Shown here in pieces: positions 33,855 through 42,768 of a stretch of 64,000 nt of DNA. The first letter of the stretch is position 1; each line of letters starts with the position of its first letter. The stretch lies in the NCBI GenBank assembly GCA_022823775.1, contig JAJEHI010000131.1, positions 20,755-84,754 on the forward strand, read 5' to 3'. The position numbers and the translations under genes are program-made. This DNA comes from Defluviicoccus sp. (GTDB lineage: Bacteria > Pseudomonadota > Alphaproteobacteria > MPNO01). The notes beneath the pieces are model-generated. The model was not told the origin of the DNA, searched no databases, and was given only the letters and a program-made list of their open reading frames with translations.

Positions 33855-35255
33855 TCATTCTTCGATGCCGGTGCCGTACCAGCGTTCTCGGGCCTTGCGG
33901 TAGTTCTCGCGGGGATCGTAGAGCTCGACTTCGAGCTCCAGGCCCCTGGCGGTGAGCTTCGCCACCGCCGAGCGCAACGCGTAGGTCGCAACCACCAGAT
34001 CGCGCCGTGCCCTCACCAGGCTGACCCGCGCATCGAGGAGCTCCTGCTCCGCGTCCAGCACGTCGAGCACGGTGCGAGATCCGACCAGGGCCTCCTGCTC
34101 GACGCCTTCGAGCGCGATCCGGGCAGCCCTCACGGCTTCGGTGAAGGCCGCGATCCCGGCCTCGGCGGTCTTGTAGTCTTCCCACCGCTGCGTCGCGGTC
34201 GTGGCCGCGGCACGGACCGCCTGCAGGAACTCGTTGCGGCGCTGAACCACCGTGTGCCTGGCGGCACGGACCCGCGACGACACCGCGCCGGACTGGTAGA
34301 GCGGCACCGTCACCCGTCCGGTCACTTCCATCCTGTCGGTCTCGATGTCGGAATCGCTCAGATCGAGGGCGCGGGCGATCTGCCCCGACACGCTTACCGT
34401 GGGTCGAAGCTCGCCCTCGACCTCGAGGACCCGCTGCCGGGCGGCACGTTCGCCGTGACGCGCCTGGACCACGGCGAAGCTGTCGGAACGCGCCTGGGCC
34501 ACCGCATCGTCCTCGGTTGCCGGCAGTCCGGAGAGCGGTGCCACCTCCTCCAGCGCCTCGGCGGGCACGCCCACGATGTTCGCGAAGCTGGCGCGCGAGT
34601 CCGTGAGAATGCCGCGCGCCCGGATCAGATCCGCGGTGGCGCGGGACAGCCGGGACCGGGCGAGCGCCACGTCGGTGCGCGTGACCTCTCCCACGCGGAA
34701 CCGGTCGCTGGTCGCCTCGAGCTGCCGCTTGAGCACCCGTTCGTTGTTCGCGTTGAGCTCGACCACCGCCCGGTCCCGGACGACATCGACGTAAGCGATC
34801 AGCGCGGAGAGCAGCACGGTCTGCTCCACCGAGGAGAGCCGCGCGCGGTCGGCGAGGATCTCTTCCTCCGCGCGGGTCATCTGAGCTTCGTTGCGGCCCC
34901 CGCGATAGACGTTCTGGGTTACCGTGAGCCCGGCCTGGAAGGGAAGGGACTCATCGCCCTCCCGGCCGCCCGGATTCGGCGGCATGGTACGGTTGAACCG
35001 GGTGTGTCTGGAGGCTGCCGTACCTTCCACCACCACCCTCGGTCGCCAGTTGGCCAGCGCCTGGCCGATCAGCTCGTCTCGTCCCCTCACCCGCGCACGC
35101 TCCGCGGCGAGCATCGGGCTGTTGCGGTATGCCAGGGCCAGCGCCTCGTCGATCGTGAGCGCACCCGCCGGCGAGACGGCCGCGGCGCCGAGACCGATGC
35201 CGAGAACGCCCATCAGCACGGCCGAAAGCGATGTCCTGCGGACTGCCAGAGTCAT
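33855..35255 (-). CDS. tolC: TolC family outer membrane efflux/secretion protein
   Basis: A 466-residue outer membrane factor with a signal peptide (VLGIGLGAAAVSPAGA) and the two internally related OEP repeats. These start at LTIDEALALAYRNSPMLAAE and IARALDLSDSDIETDRMEVT. It forms the trimeric channel-tunnel for type I secretion and RND or MFS efflux. The start overlaps the stop of the Pcm-like gene by four bases. No inner membrane efflux partner is present here, so it probably serves several exporters. Confidence 0.95.
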   Translation of the reverse strand: MTLAVRRTSLSAVLMGVLGIGLGAAAVSPAGALTIDEALALAYRNSPMLAAERARVRGRDELIGQALANWRPRVVVEGTAASRHTRFNRTMPPNPGGREGDESLPFQAGLTVTQNVYRGGRNEAQMTRAEEEILADRARLSSVEQTVLLSALIAYVDVVRDRAVVELNANNERVLKRQLEATSDRFRVGEVTRTDVALARSRLSRATADLIRARGILTDSRASFANIVGVPAEALEEVAPLSGLPATEDDAVAQARSDSFAVVQARHGERAARQRVLEVEGELRPTVSVSGQIARALDLSDSDIETDRMEVTGRVTVPLYQSGAVSSRVRAARHTVVQRRNEFLQAVRAAATTATQRWEDYKTAEAGIAAFTEAVRAARIALEGVEQEALVGSRTVLDVLDAEQELLDARVSLVRARRDLVVATYALRSAVAKLTARGLELEVELYDPRENYRKARERWYGTGIEE

Positions 35256-35908
35256 AGTACGAACCGTTCCGTTTTTTCGAACCCGGGAAGCGGCAGCGTG
35301 TTGGCGTCGAAGGCCACGCGACGCGATACGCCGTCGCCGCTACGCGTCGCACACGTCGCGCGCCCCGGGCCGGGACCGTCGGCGACGACCGCCGCCAGAC
35401 GGCCGCCCTCCGCCAGTTGATCGGTGAGCGCCGCTCCTATCTCGGGCACCGCTCCACCGATAAGGATTGCGTTATAGGGCGCCTGATCAGGATAACCCTC
35501 GCTCAAGGGCCCGTCGACGACAAACACGTTGTCGATGTCGGATTCCGCAAGATTACGCCGCGCCGTCTCCGCCAGCCCGGAATCGCACTCCAGCGCAACG
35601 ACGGTCGAGCAAAGCCGGGCGAGGACGGCGCTCGAATAGCCGGTACCGCAGCCGATATCGAGAACGACGTCGCCCGGGGATACCGCGAGGAGCTGCACGA
35701 GACGCCCGAACACCATCGGCTCCATCACGAACCGGCCGCCGTCGAGCGGCAGGTCTTCGTCGACATAGGCGACCGAAGCCAGGCGGTCGGGCACGAAGCG
35801 TTCCCGGGGGATTTCCAGCAGCGCCGAGAGCAGGGCCTCGTCGACCACCTTGTTGGTGCGCAGCTGGCTGTCGACCATGGAACGCCGCTGGGCGGCAAAC
35901 TGCGCCAT
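35252..35908 (-). CDS. pcm: protein-L-isoaspartate O-methyltransferase family protein
   Basis: A 218-residue SAM-dependent methyltransferase of the PCMT group, with RRSMVDSQLRTNKVVDEALL, IPRERFVPD and the SAM-binding motif I VLDIGCGTGYSSAVLARL. These enzymes repair isoaspartyl residues. The alphaproteobacterial version found beside tolC is rather divergent from E. coli Pcm, so the exact substrate is uncertain. It overlaps tolC by four bases. Confidence 0.85.
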   Translation of the reverse strand: MAQFAAQRRSMVDSQLRTNKVVDEALLSALLEIPRERFVPDRLASVAYVDEDLPLDGGRFVMEPMVFGRLVQLLAVSPGDVVLDIGCGTGYSSAVLARLCSTVVALECDSGLAETARRNLAESDIDNVFVVDGPLSEGYPDQAPYNAILIGGAVPEIGAALTDQLAEGGRLAAVVADGPGPGRATCATRSGDGVSRRVAFDANTLPLPGFEKTERFVL

Positions 35909-36092
35909 CCTGCCTCCTTCGGACCCCCGCGTCGTCGTTCGGGTTGCGGTTCCGCGTCGTACGGCCGCCAGGGCCCCCGTCCTTGCCCCGTCCTATACAA
36001 ATTCCTCGCCACCGACACAACGCTCCGGGGACCGCACGGTCCACCCGTTCCCCTCCCGCACGGAATGGCGTAAAAGAAACGCCGCTCGCGCC

Positions 36093-36166
36093 GGCCCGGT
36101 GGGAGAGTGGCTATCCAGCGGACTGCAAATCCGTTTACAGCGGTTCGAATCCGCTCCGGGCCTCCA
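36093..36166 (+). tRNA. tRNA-Cys (GCA)
   Basis: The acceptor stem GGCCCGG (36093-36099) pairs with CCGGGCC (36156-36162). A T discriminator and an encoded CCA follow. The anticodon arm reads GCGGACTGCAAATCCGT with anticodon GCA, and the T arm contains GTTCGAAT. The discriminator U73 is characteristic of tRNA-Cys. Confidence 0.96.
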
Positions 36167-36240
36167 GCGCTTGCGCGGTTCGCATCACCTTCGACCCGTT
36201 CTATAGTTGAGCCGTCGCCATGAACCGACGGAGCCGACGC

Positions 36241-37203
36241 ATGACCGCCGAACGACGGATTGCCGGCGTGGGATCGCTCGAGGACCTTTATGCCGAACTC
36301 GGAGGCGTGGAGATGACCGCCGGGTGGATCGACCGGGACGAGCCGATCCTGAGACCCGAACCCGATACCGGTTTCCGGCCGCAGCACTGGCGCTACGCGG
36401 TCGCCAAGCCGGCGCTGGACGCCGCGGGGCGGCTGATCAACACCGAACTCGCGGAACGCCGCAATCTCGTGATGCGGAACCCGGTCGATCCGGACGGGGT
36501 CGCGACCACGCGCACGCTGGTCTCTGCCTACCAGATGATCCTGCCCGGCGAGAAGGCGCGGTCCCACCGCCACGCGCCGCACGCGCTCCGCGTCATCATC
36601 GACGCCGAGGGCGCCTATTCGACCGTCGACGGGGTGAAGACGCCGATGGAGACCGGCGACATCGTGCTCACCCCCGGCTGGCAATGGCACGGCCACGGCC
36701 ATGACGGGGACGAGCCCGCCTACTGGTTCGACGGGCTCGACGTGCCGCTCGTGCACCTGCTGGAGCCGATGTTCGTCGAGGACCATCCGGACGGTTTCGA
36801 GGAAGTCGAGCTGGTGACCGAGGATTCTCCGCTCCGTTTCTCGTGGGACGGGTTGTGCAAGGCGCTCGACGAGGCGGACCCCGACCCCGAAGGCGTCGAA
36901 GGTACGCGTATCCGGCTCGATGCGCCGGACATGCCTACGATGGCGCTCGACGTACACCGTTTCGAATCCGGCGAGGAAACCCGGCCGGTTCGCTCCACGA
37001 CCAACGCGATCTACTGCGTCATGCAGGGCCGCGGCACGACGACCGTCGACGGCGAGCGGATTTCCTGGGAGCGCGGCGACACGTTCGCGGGGCCGATGTG
37101 GCGGAGCGTCGCGCACAGCGTCGACGAGGACGCGGTCGTCTTCCGGATGAGCGACGAGCCGCTGATGAAGTTCGCCAAGTATTACCGGCGCGAGCTGGTC
37201 TGA
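36241..37203 (+). CDS. gentisate 1,2-dioxygenase-like double-cupin protein
   Basis: A 320-residue bicupin. The first cupin carries the iron-site signature SHRHAPHALRVIIDAEGAYS followed by TPGWQWHGHGHDGDEPAYWF, as in gentisate and 1-hydroxy-2-naphthoate dioxygenases. The second cupin (RFESGEETRPVRSTTNAIYC) is degenerate, as usual. ATG 36241 was chosen because GGAG lies eight bases upstream. ATG 36220 adds only seven residues. Such enzymes open hydroxylated aromatic rings without a second hydroxyl in ortho position. Its neighbour is a CoA ligase convergent by 12 bases. The substrate is not certain. Confidence 0.87.
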   Translation: MTAERRIAGVGSLEDLYAELGGVEMTAGWIDRDEPILRPEPDTGFRPQHWRYAVAKPALDAAGRLINTELAERRNLVMRNPVDPDGVATTRTLVSAYQMILPGEKARSHRHAPHALRVIIDAEGAYSTVDGVKTPMETGDIVLTPGWQWHGHGHDGDEPAYWFDGLDVPLVHLLEPMFVEDHPDGFEEVELVTEDSPLRFSWDGLCKALDEADPDPEGVEGTRIRLDAPDMPTMALDVHRFESGEETRPVRSTTNAIYCVMQGRGTTTVDGERISWERGDTFAGPMWRSVAHSVDEDAVVFRMSDEPLMKFAKYYRRELV

Positions 37204-37215
37204 CCGCGCGGACGC

Positions 37216-38526
37216 TCAGTCCGGCGTTCCGCGCCGATCGATAAAGCGGTTCTGCTTCACCGCGCCGGCGAACTCCCGTTCGAGCGTACCTGGCTCGATG
37301 ACCTCGATGTCCGGCGAGAGTTCGAAGGTCTCCCGTACCGATTGCACGAGCGCCTCGCCGATGGCGCCCGCGTCGGCGCCGCTGGCAACTTCGATGGAGA
37401 TTCTGAGCGTATCCAGGGCCTCGGTCTCCATCGCCTCGATCTTGAAATCGGCGATCGCCGGCCTGCGATAGAGGAAATCCTCCATATCGGCCTGGTTGAT
37501 GTTGATGCCGCGCACCTTGAAGAAACCCGCCGTTCGAGCGGCATGCCGGATCATCGGAAACACGCTGAACGGCCCGTCGGTCTCGCCGCGATCGACGAAG
37601 CGGACGTAATCGCCGGTCTCCCAGCGCAGGAACGGCGTCATCGTGTTGTTCCAGAGCGGAGTCACCACCAAGAGGCCCATTTCGCCGTCCGGCACGGGCT
37701 CCTTGGTCTCCGCATCGACCACCTCGACAAAGTACTGGTCGGTCCAGATATGCATGCCGTCGTGCCGGTCGGTCTCGCTCGCCATCGCCGAGCCTTCCGT
37801 GATGCCGAACTGATCGTAGAGCTCTGCGCCCCACAGGCGTTCCAGGCGCTCACGCTTTCCAGGCGAGACCGGCTCGGCGGCGGTAAGGATCTTTTTCACC
37901 GAACCCGCCGCGAGGTCGATGCCGAGGCGTTCGGCGTGCTGGGCGAGCTGCAGCGTGTAGCTCGCCATGCCGGCGATCACGGTCGGGCGCAAGGTGCGGA
38001 TCAGCTCGAGCTGGAGCGCGGTCGGGGTGTTGTTGCCCGACCCGCAGGTCACCACGCCGGCGCCGAGCTGTTGCGCGGCGCGGGCATAGGCGAGGCCCAC
38101 CGGGTGGATGCCGAGCGGGAAGCAGACATGGACAAGGTCGCCCGGCCCGCAGCCGGCGGCGGTCTGGAGGCGCCTGAACCCTTCCATGCCATGGCGCATG
38201 TCGGCCGCCGAACGCGGGTAGAACAGCGGCTTGCCGGTTACGCCGCCGGAACGCCAGTACTCCACCGCCGCATCGCGTCCGGCGATGCAGAAATCCTCGT
38301 GGAACGTCTCCGCCGGGAGTGCGCGCAACTCGTCCTTGGTCAGGATCGGGATCTTGCGCCACTCGTCGGGATCGTGGAGCCGGGCGGTATCGATACGATC
38401 GAGACGCCCGGCGAAGAAGCGCGACCGCTTCGCCCGTTCGACCGCGATCGGCAAGCGCTCGCGCCAGATCGCCTCGATCTCGTCCCGCGAGCGCGGCAGC
38501 GGCAGGGGATAGTCAGGCTCGGCCAT
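37216..38526 (-). CDS. phenylacetate-CoA ligase-like (PaaK family) enzyme
   Basis: A 436-residue ANL-superfamily ligase of the PaaK type. It shows WRKIPILTKDELRAL, the A3-like RSGGVTGKPLFYPRS, YDQFGITEGSAM and RWETGDYVRF, with the PaaK C-terminal domain. It activates an aromatic acid (phenylacetate or a relative) to its CoA thioester. It is followed upstream by a second CoA synthetase gene nine bases away, so both are probably in one operon. Confidence 0.9.
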   Translation of the reverse strand: MAEPDYPLPLPRSRDEIEAIWRERLPIAVERAKRSRFFAGRLDRIDTARLHDPDEWRKIPILTKDELRALPAETFHEDFCIAGRDAAVEYWRSGGVTGKPLFYPRSAADMRHGMEGFRRLQTAAGCGPGDLVHVCFPLGIHPVGLAYARAAQQLGAGVVTCGSGNNTPTALQLELIRTLRPTVIAGMASYTLQLAQHAERLGIDLAAGSVKKILTAAEPVSPGKRERLERLWGAELYDQFGITEGSAMASETDRHDGMHIWTDQYFVEVVDAETKEPVPDGEMGLLVVTPLWNNTMTPFLRWETGDYVRFVDRGETDGPFSVFPMIRHAARTAGFFKVRGININQADMEDFLYRRPAIADFKIEAMETEALDTLRISIEVASGADAGAIGEALVQSVRETFELSPDIEVIEPGTLEREFAGAVKQNRFIDRRGTPD

Positions 38527-38535
38527 GTCTCTCTC

Positions 38536-40188
38536 CTAGGCGTCGCCGAGCGCTCGGGCGCGTTCCCGCAGCACGAACTTCTGGACCTTTCCGGTGGACG
38601 TCTTGGGCAGGTCGCAGAACACCACCGTCTTCGGAGCCTTGAAATGGGCGAGGTTGTCGCGGCAGAACGCGATGATATCCGCCTCGGTCGCTTTCTCGCC
38701 CTCCTTCAGGGTGACGAAGGCGCAGGGCGTCTCGCCCCACTTGTCGTCGGGGCGCGCGGTGACCGCGGCTTCGAGAACGGCGGGATGCCGGTAGAGCACA
38801 CCCTCGACCTCGATGCTGGAAATGTTCTCGCCCCCCGAAATGATGATGTCCTTGGAACGGTCCCTGAGCTCGACATAGCCGTCCTCGTGCCAAACGCCGA
38901 GATCGCCGGAATGGAACCACCCGCCGGCGAACGCCTCTTCCGTCGCCCGCGGGTTCTTGAGGTAGCCCTTCATCACGATGTTGCCGCGGTGGAAGACCTC
39001 GCCCATCGTCTCGCCGTCCCTGGGCACCGGGTCCAGGGTATCGGCGTCGGCCACCATGATGTCCTCCTGGACCGTGTAGGCGACCCCTTGGCGCGCCTTG
39101 AGTCCGGCCCGCGCCGCCGAAGGCAGGGCGTCCCAGTCCTGGTGCCAGGCGCATACCACGTCCGGCCCGTAAGTCTCGGTCAGGCCGTAGACGTGAGTGA
39201 TCCGGAAACCCGCCGATTCCATCGCCTCGATGACCGTCGCGGGCGGCGGCGCGCCGGCGGTCATCGCCTCCACCCGGCGGGGAAGCGGACGCTTTTCGCT
39301 CTCCGGCGCGTTGGCCAGCATGTTGAGGACGACCGGCGCGCCGCAGAAATGGGTCACGCCGTCGTCGGCGATGGCGCGGTAGATCGGCCCCGCCTCGACC
39401 CGGCGCAGGCAGACATGGGTGCCGGCCAGCGCCGTGATCGTCCAGGGAAAGCACCAGCCGTTGCAGTGGAACATCGGCAGGGTCCAGAGATAGACCGGGT
39501 GCGGCGGGATCGCCTGCGCGACCAGGTTTCCGAGCGCGTTGAGATATGCGCCGCGGTGGTGATAGACGACGCCCTTCGGGTTGCCCGTCGTGCCGGAGGT
39601 GTAGTTGAGCGCGATGGCGTCCCATTCGTCCTCCGGCGGCCGCCAGTCGTACCCGGGATCGCCGGAGCCAATGAAATTCTCGTATTCGATATCCCCGACG
39701 AGATCGCCGCCCTCGGCCGTCGGATCGTTGATATCGATCACAACGGGTCGCCGGTCCAGACGGCTCAGCGCGTCCGCCACGACCGGCGAGAACTCCCGGT
39801 CGGTGAGCAGGACCTTGGCTTCGCCGTGGCCCAGAATGAACGCGACGGTCTCGGCGTCGAGCCGGACGTTGACGGTGTTGAGCACCGCGCCGGTCATCGG
39901 CACGCCGAAATGGGCCTCGAATATCGCCGGCACGTTGGGCGCGAAGACCGCCACGGTATCGCCCTTGCCGATCCCCCGTTCCGTTAGCGCCGAGGCCAGG
40001 GCCCGGCAGCGCCGTTCGGTCTCGCGCCATGTGAAGCGACGTTCGCCGTACGCCACCGAGATGCCGTCGGGATAGACGTTCGCGGTACGCTTGAGGAAGC
40101 TGAGCGGCGTCAACGCCGCGAAATTCGCCGCGTTCTTTTCAAGTCCGTCGTCATACTGAGTCCCGCGTCGCGGGGCGCGATCGGACAT
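38536..40188 (-). CDS. AMP-binding acyl-CoA synthetase (AlkK-like)
   Basis: A 550-residue fatty-acyl or aryl-CoA ligase. It shows LNYTSGTTGNPKGV (A3), YGLTETYGPDVVCAWH (A5), GWFHSGDLGVWHEDGYVELR (A7/A8) and the catalytic lysine in LPKTSTGKVQKF. The context WCFPWTITALAGTHVCLRRV is typical of the medium-chain fatty acid and methylmercaptopropionate-CoA ligase subgroup. ATG 40188 has GGAGG eight bases upstream. It is the first gene of a two-ligase operon. Confidence 0.92.
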   Translation of the reverse strand: MSDRAPRRGTQYDDGLEKNAANFAALTPLSFLKRTANVYPDGISVAYGERRFTWRETERRCRALASALTERGIGKGDTVAVFAPNVPAIFEAHFGVPMTGAVLNTVNVRLDAETVAFILGHGEAKVLLTDREFSPVVADALSRLDRRPVVIDINDPTAEGGDLVGDIEYENFIGSGDPGYDWRPPEDEWDAIALNYTSGTTGNPKGVVYHHRGAYLNALGNLVAQAIPPHPVYLWTLPMFHCNGWCFPWTITALAGTHVCLRRVEAGPIYRAIADDGVTHFCGAPVVLNMLANAPESEKRPLPRRVEAMTAGAPPPATVIEAMESAGFRITHVYGLTETYGPDVVCAWHQDWDALPSAARAGLKARQGVAYTVQEDIMVADADTLDPVPRDGETMGEVFHRGNIVMKGYLKNPRATEEAFAGGWFHSGDLGVWHEDGYVELRDRSKDIIISGGENISSIEVEGVLYRHPAVLEAAVTARPDDKWGETPCAFVTLKEGEKATEADIIAFCRDNLAHFKAPKTVVFCDLPKTSTGKVQKFVLRERARALGDA

Positions 40189-40284
40189 TCCCGACCTCCG
40201 GAAGAACCATGACGATCGAGAGAATAGACCGGAGTTCGGTGGAAGCAACCGACGCGGCGTGGAACGGATGCAAGCGGAACGGGC

Positions 40285-40506
40285 CTATTCCGGCCTGGCC
40301 GGGCTGCCTCCGGGCTTGCCCTGTTCCCTGTCGTCTTCCCTGATAGCGTCCTTGACGACGGTGCCGACGGCCTCGGCGCCCGCCGCAACGGTCGAGCCCA
40401 CGGCGACGATCCCGCCGCAGCCGGAGAGCGCGACGGCGAGCCCCAGGGCCGCGCAGGCGTACGCCCATCGATACGCGGGGCGGGCAAGCTTCACGGGCCG
40501 CTCCAC
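40285..40506 (-). CDS. small lipoprotein
   Basis: A 73-residue protein with a type II signal: the hydrophobic stretch ACAALGLAVALSG ends in the lipobox LSGC. About 40 residues follow the cysteine. They are rich in Val, Ala and Gly, then charged (KDAIREDDREQGKPGGS). Small entericidin-like or cell-envelope lipoproteins look like this. The function is not known. It stands alone between the ligase operon and the MBL-fold gene. Confidence 0.7.
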   Translation of the reverse strand: MERPVKLARPAYRWAYACAALGLAVALSGCGGIVAVGSTVAAGAEAVGTVVKDAIREDDREQGKPGGSPARPE

Positions 40507-40578
40507 ACATCCTCCATCGAGCGCCCGACTATACGCCGAATCGCCCGTCCGACTTCCACGATCGCGGCAATGCGTAGC

Positions 40579-41463
40579 TCAATCGCCCCGATCGAACGAG
40601 AACCGGAACGTTTCGCCCGCGCTCTTCACCCTGCCTCCCGTCGGTGCCGGGAAATGCGCCGGCAGCACGAGGACTCCGCCATCGGCGTGGCGCTCCAGGA
40701 ATATCCGGCGGGTGAGATGCGACTGCTCCGGATCGACGCAGAAGCAGCTGCTGAGCGCGGGCTCGGCGCATTGCAGCGGGTGGTGCATCATGTCGCCGGT
40801 CATCACCGCTTCCGCGCCGCCGTCCCCGATGCGAACGCAGACATGGCCCGGCGTGTGGCCGCGCGAAGGCTCCAGTCGGACCCACGCGTCGATCTCGTGG
40901 TCCCCCGATACGAAGTCGACCTGGCCTGCCTCGATCACCGGCAGGATGCTGTCCTCGTAGAACGGATCGTCGACGAATCGTTCCGTTTCGTACTCCGCCT
41001 GCCAGAAGTCCCACTCCTCGCGGTCGAACAGGTACCGCGCATTGGGAAAGGTCGGGACCCATCGCCCGTCGAGGAGACGCGTGTTCCAGCCGACGTGATC
41101 GACATGGAGATGGGTGCAGAGCACGAAGTCGACCGCCTCCGGCGTCACCCCCGCATTGGCGAGGTTCTCGAGATAGGGCCAGGTCTTCCGGTGATAACGC
41201 ACCTTTCCCGGCCGTTCCCGGTCGTTGCCGCTGCAGGTGTCGACCAGGATCAGGCTCCGCGGCGTGCGGATCACGAAGCTGTGGAAGGAGATGACCAGCA
41301 TCCCCGTTGCCGGTTCCAGCAATGCCGGTTCCAGCCATTCCCTGTGCCGGGCGATAATCTCTTCCGTGACCTCGGGCAACAGCATCGCCGGGGGCGTCAG
41401 CGGCTGCTGAAACTCGACCACCCGGTCGATGCGGACCCTCCCGACCGACCAGCCCCCGGTCAT
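40579..41463 (-). CDS. MBL-fold metallohydrolase
   Basis: A 294-residue metallo-beta-lactamase-fold protein with the dinuclear zinc site HLHVDH (in CTHLHVDHVGWN), GHTPGHVCV, MTGDMMHHP, and a final His in LPAHFPAP. It resembles the quorum-quenching lactonase and N-acyl-hydrolase subgroup, but the substrate is unknown. ATGA overlap with the DUF1330 gene upstream indicates translational coupling. Confidence 0.9.
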   Translation of the reverse strand: MTGGWSVGRVRIDRVVEFQQPLTPPAMLLPEVTEEIIARHREWLEPALLEPATGMLVISFHSFVIRTPRSLILVDTCSGNDRERPGKVRYHRKTWPYLENLANAGVTPEAVDFVLCTHLHVDHVGWNTRLLDGRWVPTFPNARYLFDREEWDFWQAEYETERFVDDPFYEDSILPVIEAGQVDFVSGDHEIDAWVRLEPSRGHTPGHVCVRIGDGGAEAVMTGDMMHHPLQCAEPALSSCFCVDPEQSHLTRRIFLERHADGGVLVLPAHFPAPTGGRVKSAGETFRFSFDRGD

Positions 41464-41744
41464 TCGCCGACGATTACCAGCTTGCTGTCGGAGGCCTCCT
41501 GCCGCATCGGGATCAGCTTCTGGTACGAGGGCCCTTCGTACCAGGCCTTGAGGGCGGCCATGGAGTCGAACTCCACGACGACCAGCCTCTCGGGCTCCCA
41601 GTCGCCTTCCAGCCTTTCGCCAGGACCCATCGCAACGACCCTGCCGCCCGCCGCCTGGGTATCCGCGACAGCGAGCTCGACATACTCCTTCATCAATTCG
41701 GGATCCTTGACGTTTCGCGTCTCCGCGATCAGGTAGGCGGCCAT
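41460..41744 (-). CDS. DUF1330 family protein
   Basis: A 94-residue dimeric alpha/beta-barrel protein (AAYLIAETRNVKDPELMKEY and LVVVEFDSMAALKAWYEGPS) of the ferredoxin-like DUF1330 family. The molecular function is undefined. It overlaps the MBL gene by four bases and is 58 bases after the cupin gene on the same strand. Confidence 0.9.
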   Translation of the reverse strand: MAAYLIAETRNVKDPELMKEYVELAVADTQAAGGRVVAMGPGERLEGDWEPERLVVVEFDSMAALKAWYEGPSYQKLIPMRQEASDSKLVIVGE

Positions 41745-41802
41745 CGAATCCTGCTCCCCTTGCGGTTGCTCCCGGCGCGATCCCTTGCGGGCGGAAAAGC
41801 GA

Positions 41803-42231
41803 TCAGGCTTCGACCGGTGCTTTCTTCGCCATAAGGTCTTCCATCGTCCCCCCTTTGGCCGGACCGTCGTAATAGACGTTGGGGGTTTCGAACATCACCA
41901 GCATCAGCGCGCCGTCGGGCGATGTCGCGACATGGCGGTTGCCGGCGGGCCGCCAGACATACTGGCCGGGGCCGCAGACGCCGTCATGGTCCTCCAGCGA
42001 ACCTTCCAGGATGTAGCTCTGTTCGAGGCCGGTATGCTCGTGATCCGGAATCGTAGCGCCCGGTTCCATCTTCACCAGCATGGTCCGGACGCCGCCGTTC
42101 TCGTCCTGCAACAGAATCTTCGCCGAGACGCCCTCGAACGGCGATTGCTGCCATTCCAGGGAGTCGACGTCGACATAGCGGGACGCAAGTTCGTCGATGC
42201 CCGTATGGGCGTCTGTGTTCGGTGTCTGCAC
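41803..42231 (-). CDS. cupin-domain protein (ChrR-like)
   Basis: A 142-residue single cupin, with the metal-binding PDHEHTGLEQSYILEGSLED followed by GQYVWRPAGNRHVA. This gives His, His, Glu and His ligands. It resembles the ChrR cupin domain and some small dioxygenases. GTG 42231 was chosen since GGAGG lies about eight bases upstream. It is the first of three clustered minus-strand genes (cupin, DUF1330, MBL), suggesting one small catabolic operon. Confidence 0.85.
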   Translation of the reverse strand: MQTPNTDAHTGIDELASRYVDVDSLEWQQSPFEGVSAKILLQDENGGVRTMLVKMEPGATIPDHEHTGLEQSYILEGSLEDHDGVCGPGQYVWRPAGNRHVATSPDGALMLVMFETPNVYYDGPAKGGTMEDLMAKKAPVEA

Positions 42232-42319
42232 GGTCTTTCCTCCCGAATATCCCGTGAGAATCCTCCACCCGGAAGCGAAGGATGTCAACGAGCGCGCCGC
42301 TTCGGACCTCTTCGAAAGC

Positions 42320-42616
42320 CTATCCGCGAGCCGCCGCGCGGTCGCGGTAGAAATTGCCGGCGCCGATGTCGCAGGGCGGCGTTATGAGCCCCGGACGGCC
42401 GCGGAGATCGCGGAACAGGATCAGGTCTTCGCCCAGCATCCGCGCTTCGCGCGGCCTGTCGCCCAGACGATTCGAAAGCTCGACCGGATGCCACTAGCGG
42501 CGCATCCATTCCCCTCACGGCGTGCCCGGTCCGACTTCGGTGATTTCCGGGTCGTGCGTCCGCGGCCCGCGCCCGTAGGCGCTTCCCGTGTCGTCCGCTC
42601 TCGTCGATCGGCTCAT
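42320..42616 (-). pseudogene. decayed N-terminal remnant of a Rieske oxygenase
   Basis: Read on the minus strand in one frame from ATG 42616, the sequence gives PEITEVGPGTP, stop, GEWMRR, stop, WHPVELSNRLGDRP, then MLGEDLILFRDLRGRPGL. That is the recognisable start of a Rieske alpha subunit, where MRRYWxP and LxGEDLVLFRD are typical. Two stops interrupt it, TGA at 42515-42517 and TAG at 42494-42496. The latter sits exactly where the family has Tyr. The following Cys-x-His region is degenerate (CDIGAGNFYRDR) and ends at a TAG at 42320. The rest of the gene is gone. Confidence 0.75.
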
Positions 42617-42768
42617 GGACGATGCCTTTCCCCGGGTCACGCGGCGAGCAGTGTCCGGAATTGGAAGTTCCCGTTCAACCTTCCCGAACATGGGGTGTCC
42701 TGTTCCGGCCGCGAAGGACTCGCCCTAGAATGCGCCTCCGATCTTTCGAACCAGCGAGGCCGCGACCG

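Noticed and set aside
37342..39987. An 881-codon plus-strand frame across two CoA ligase genes
   Set aside because: It is antisense to two well-supported genes and changes character at their boundary. There are no domains.
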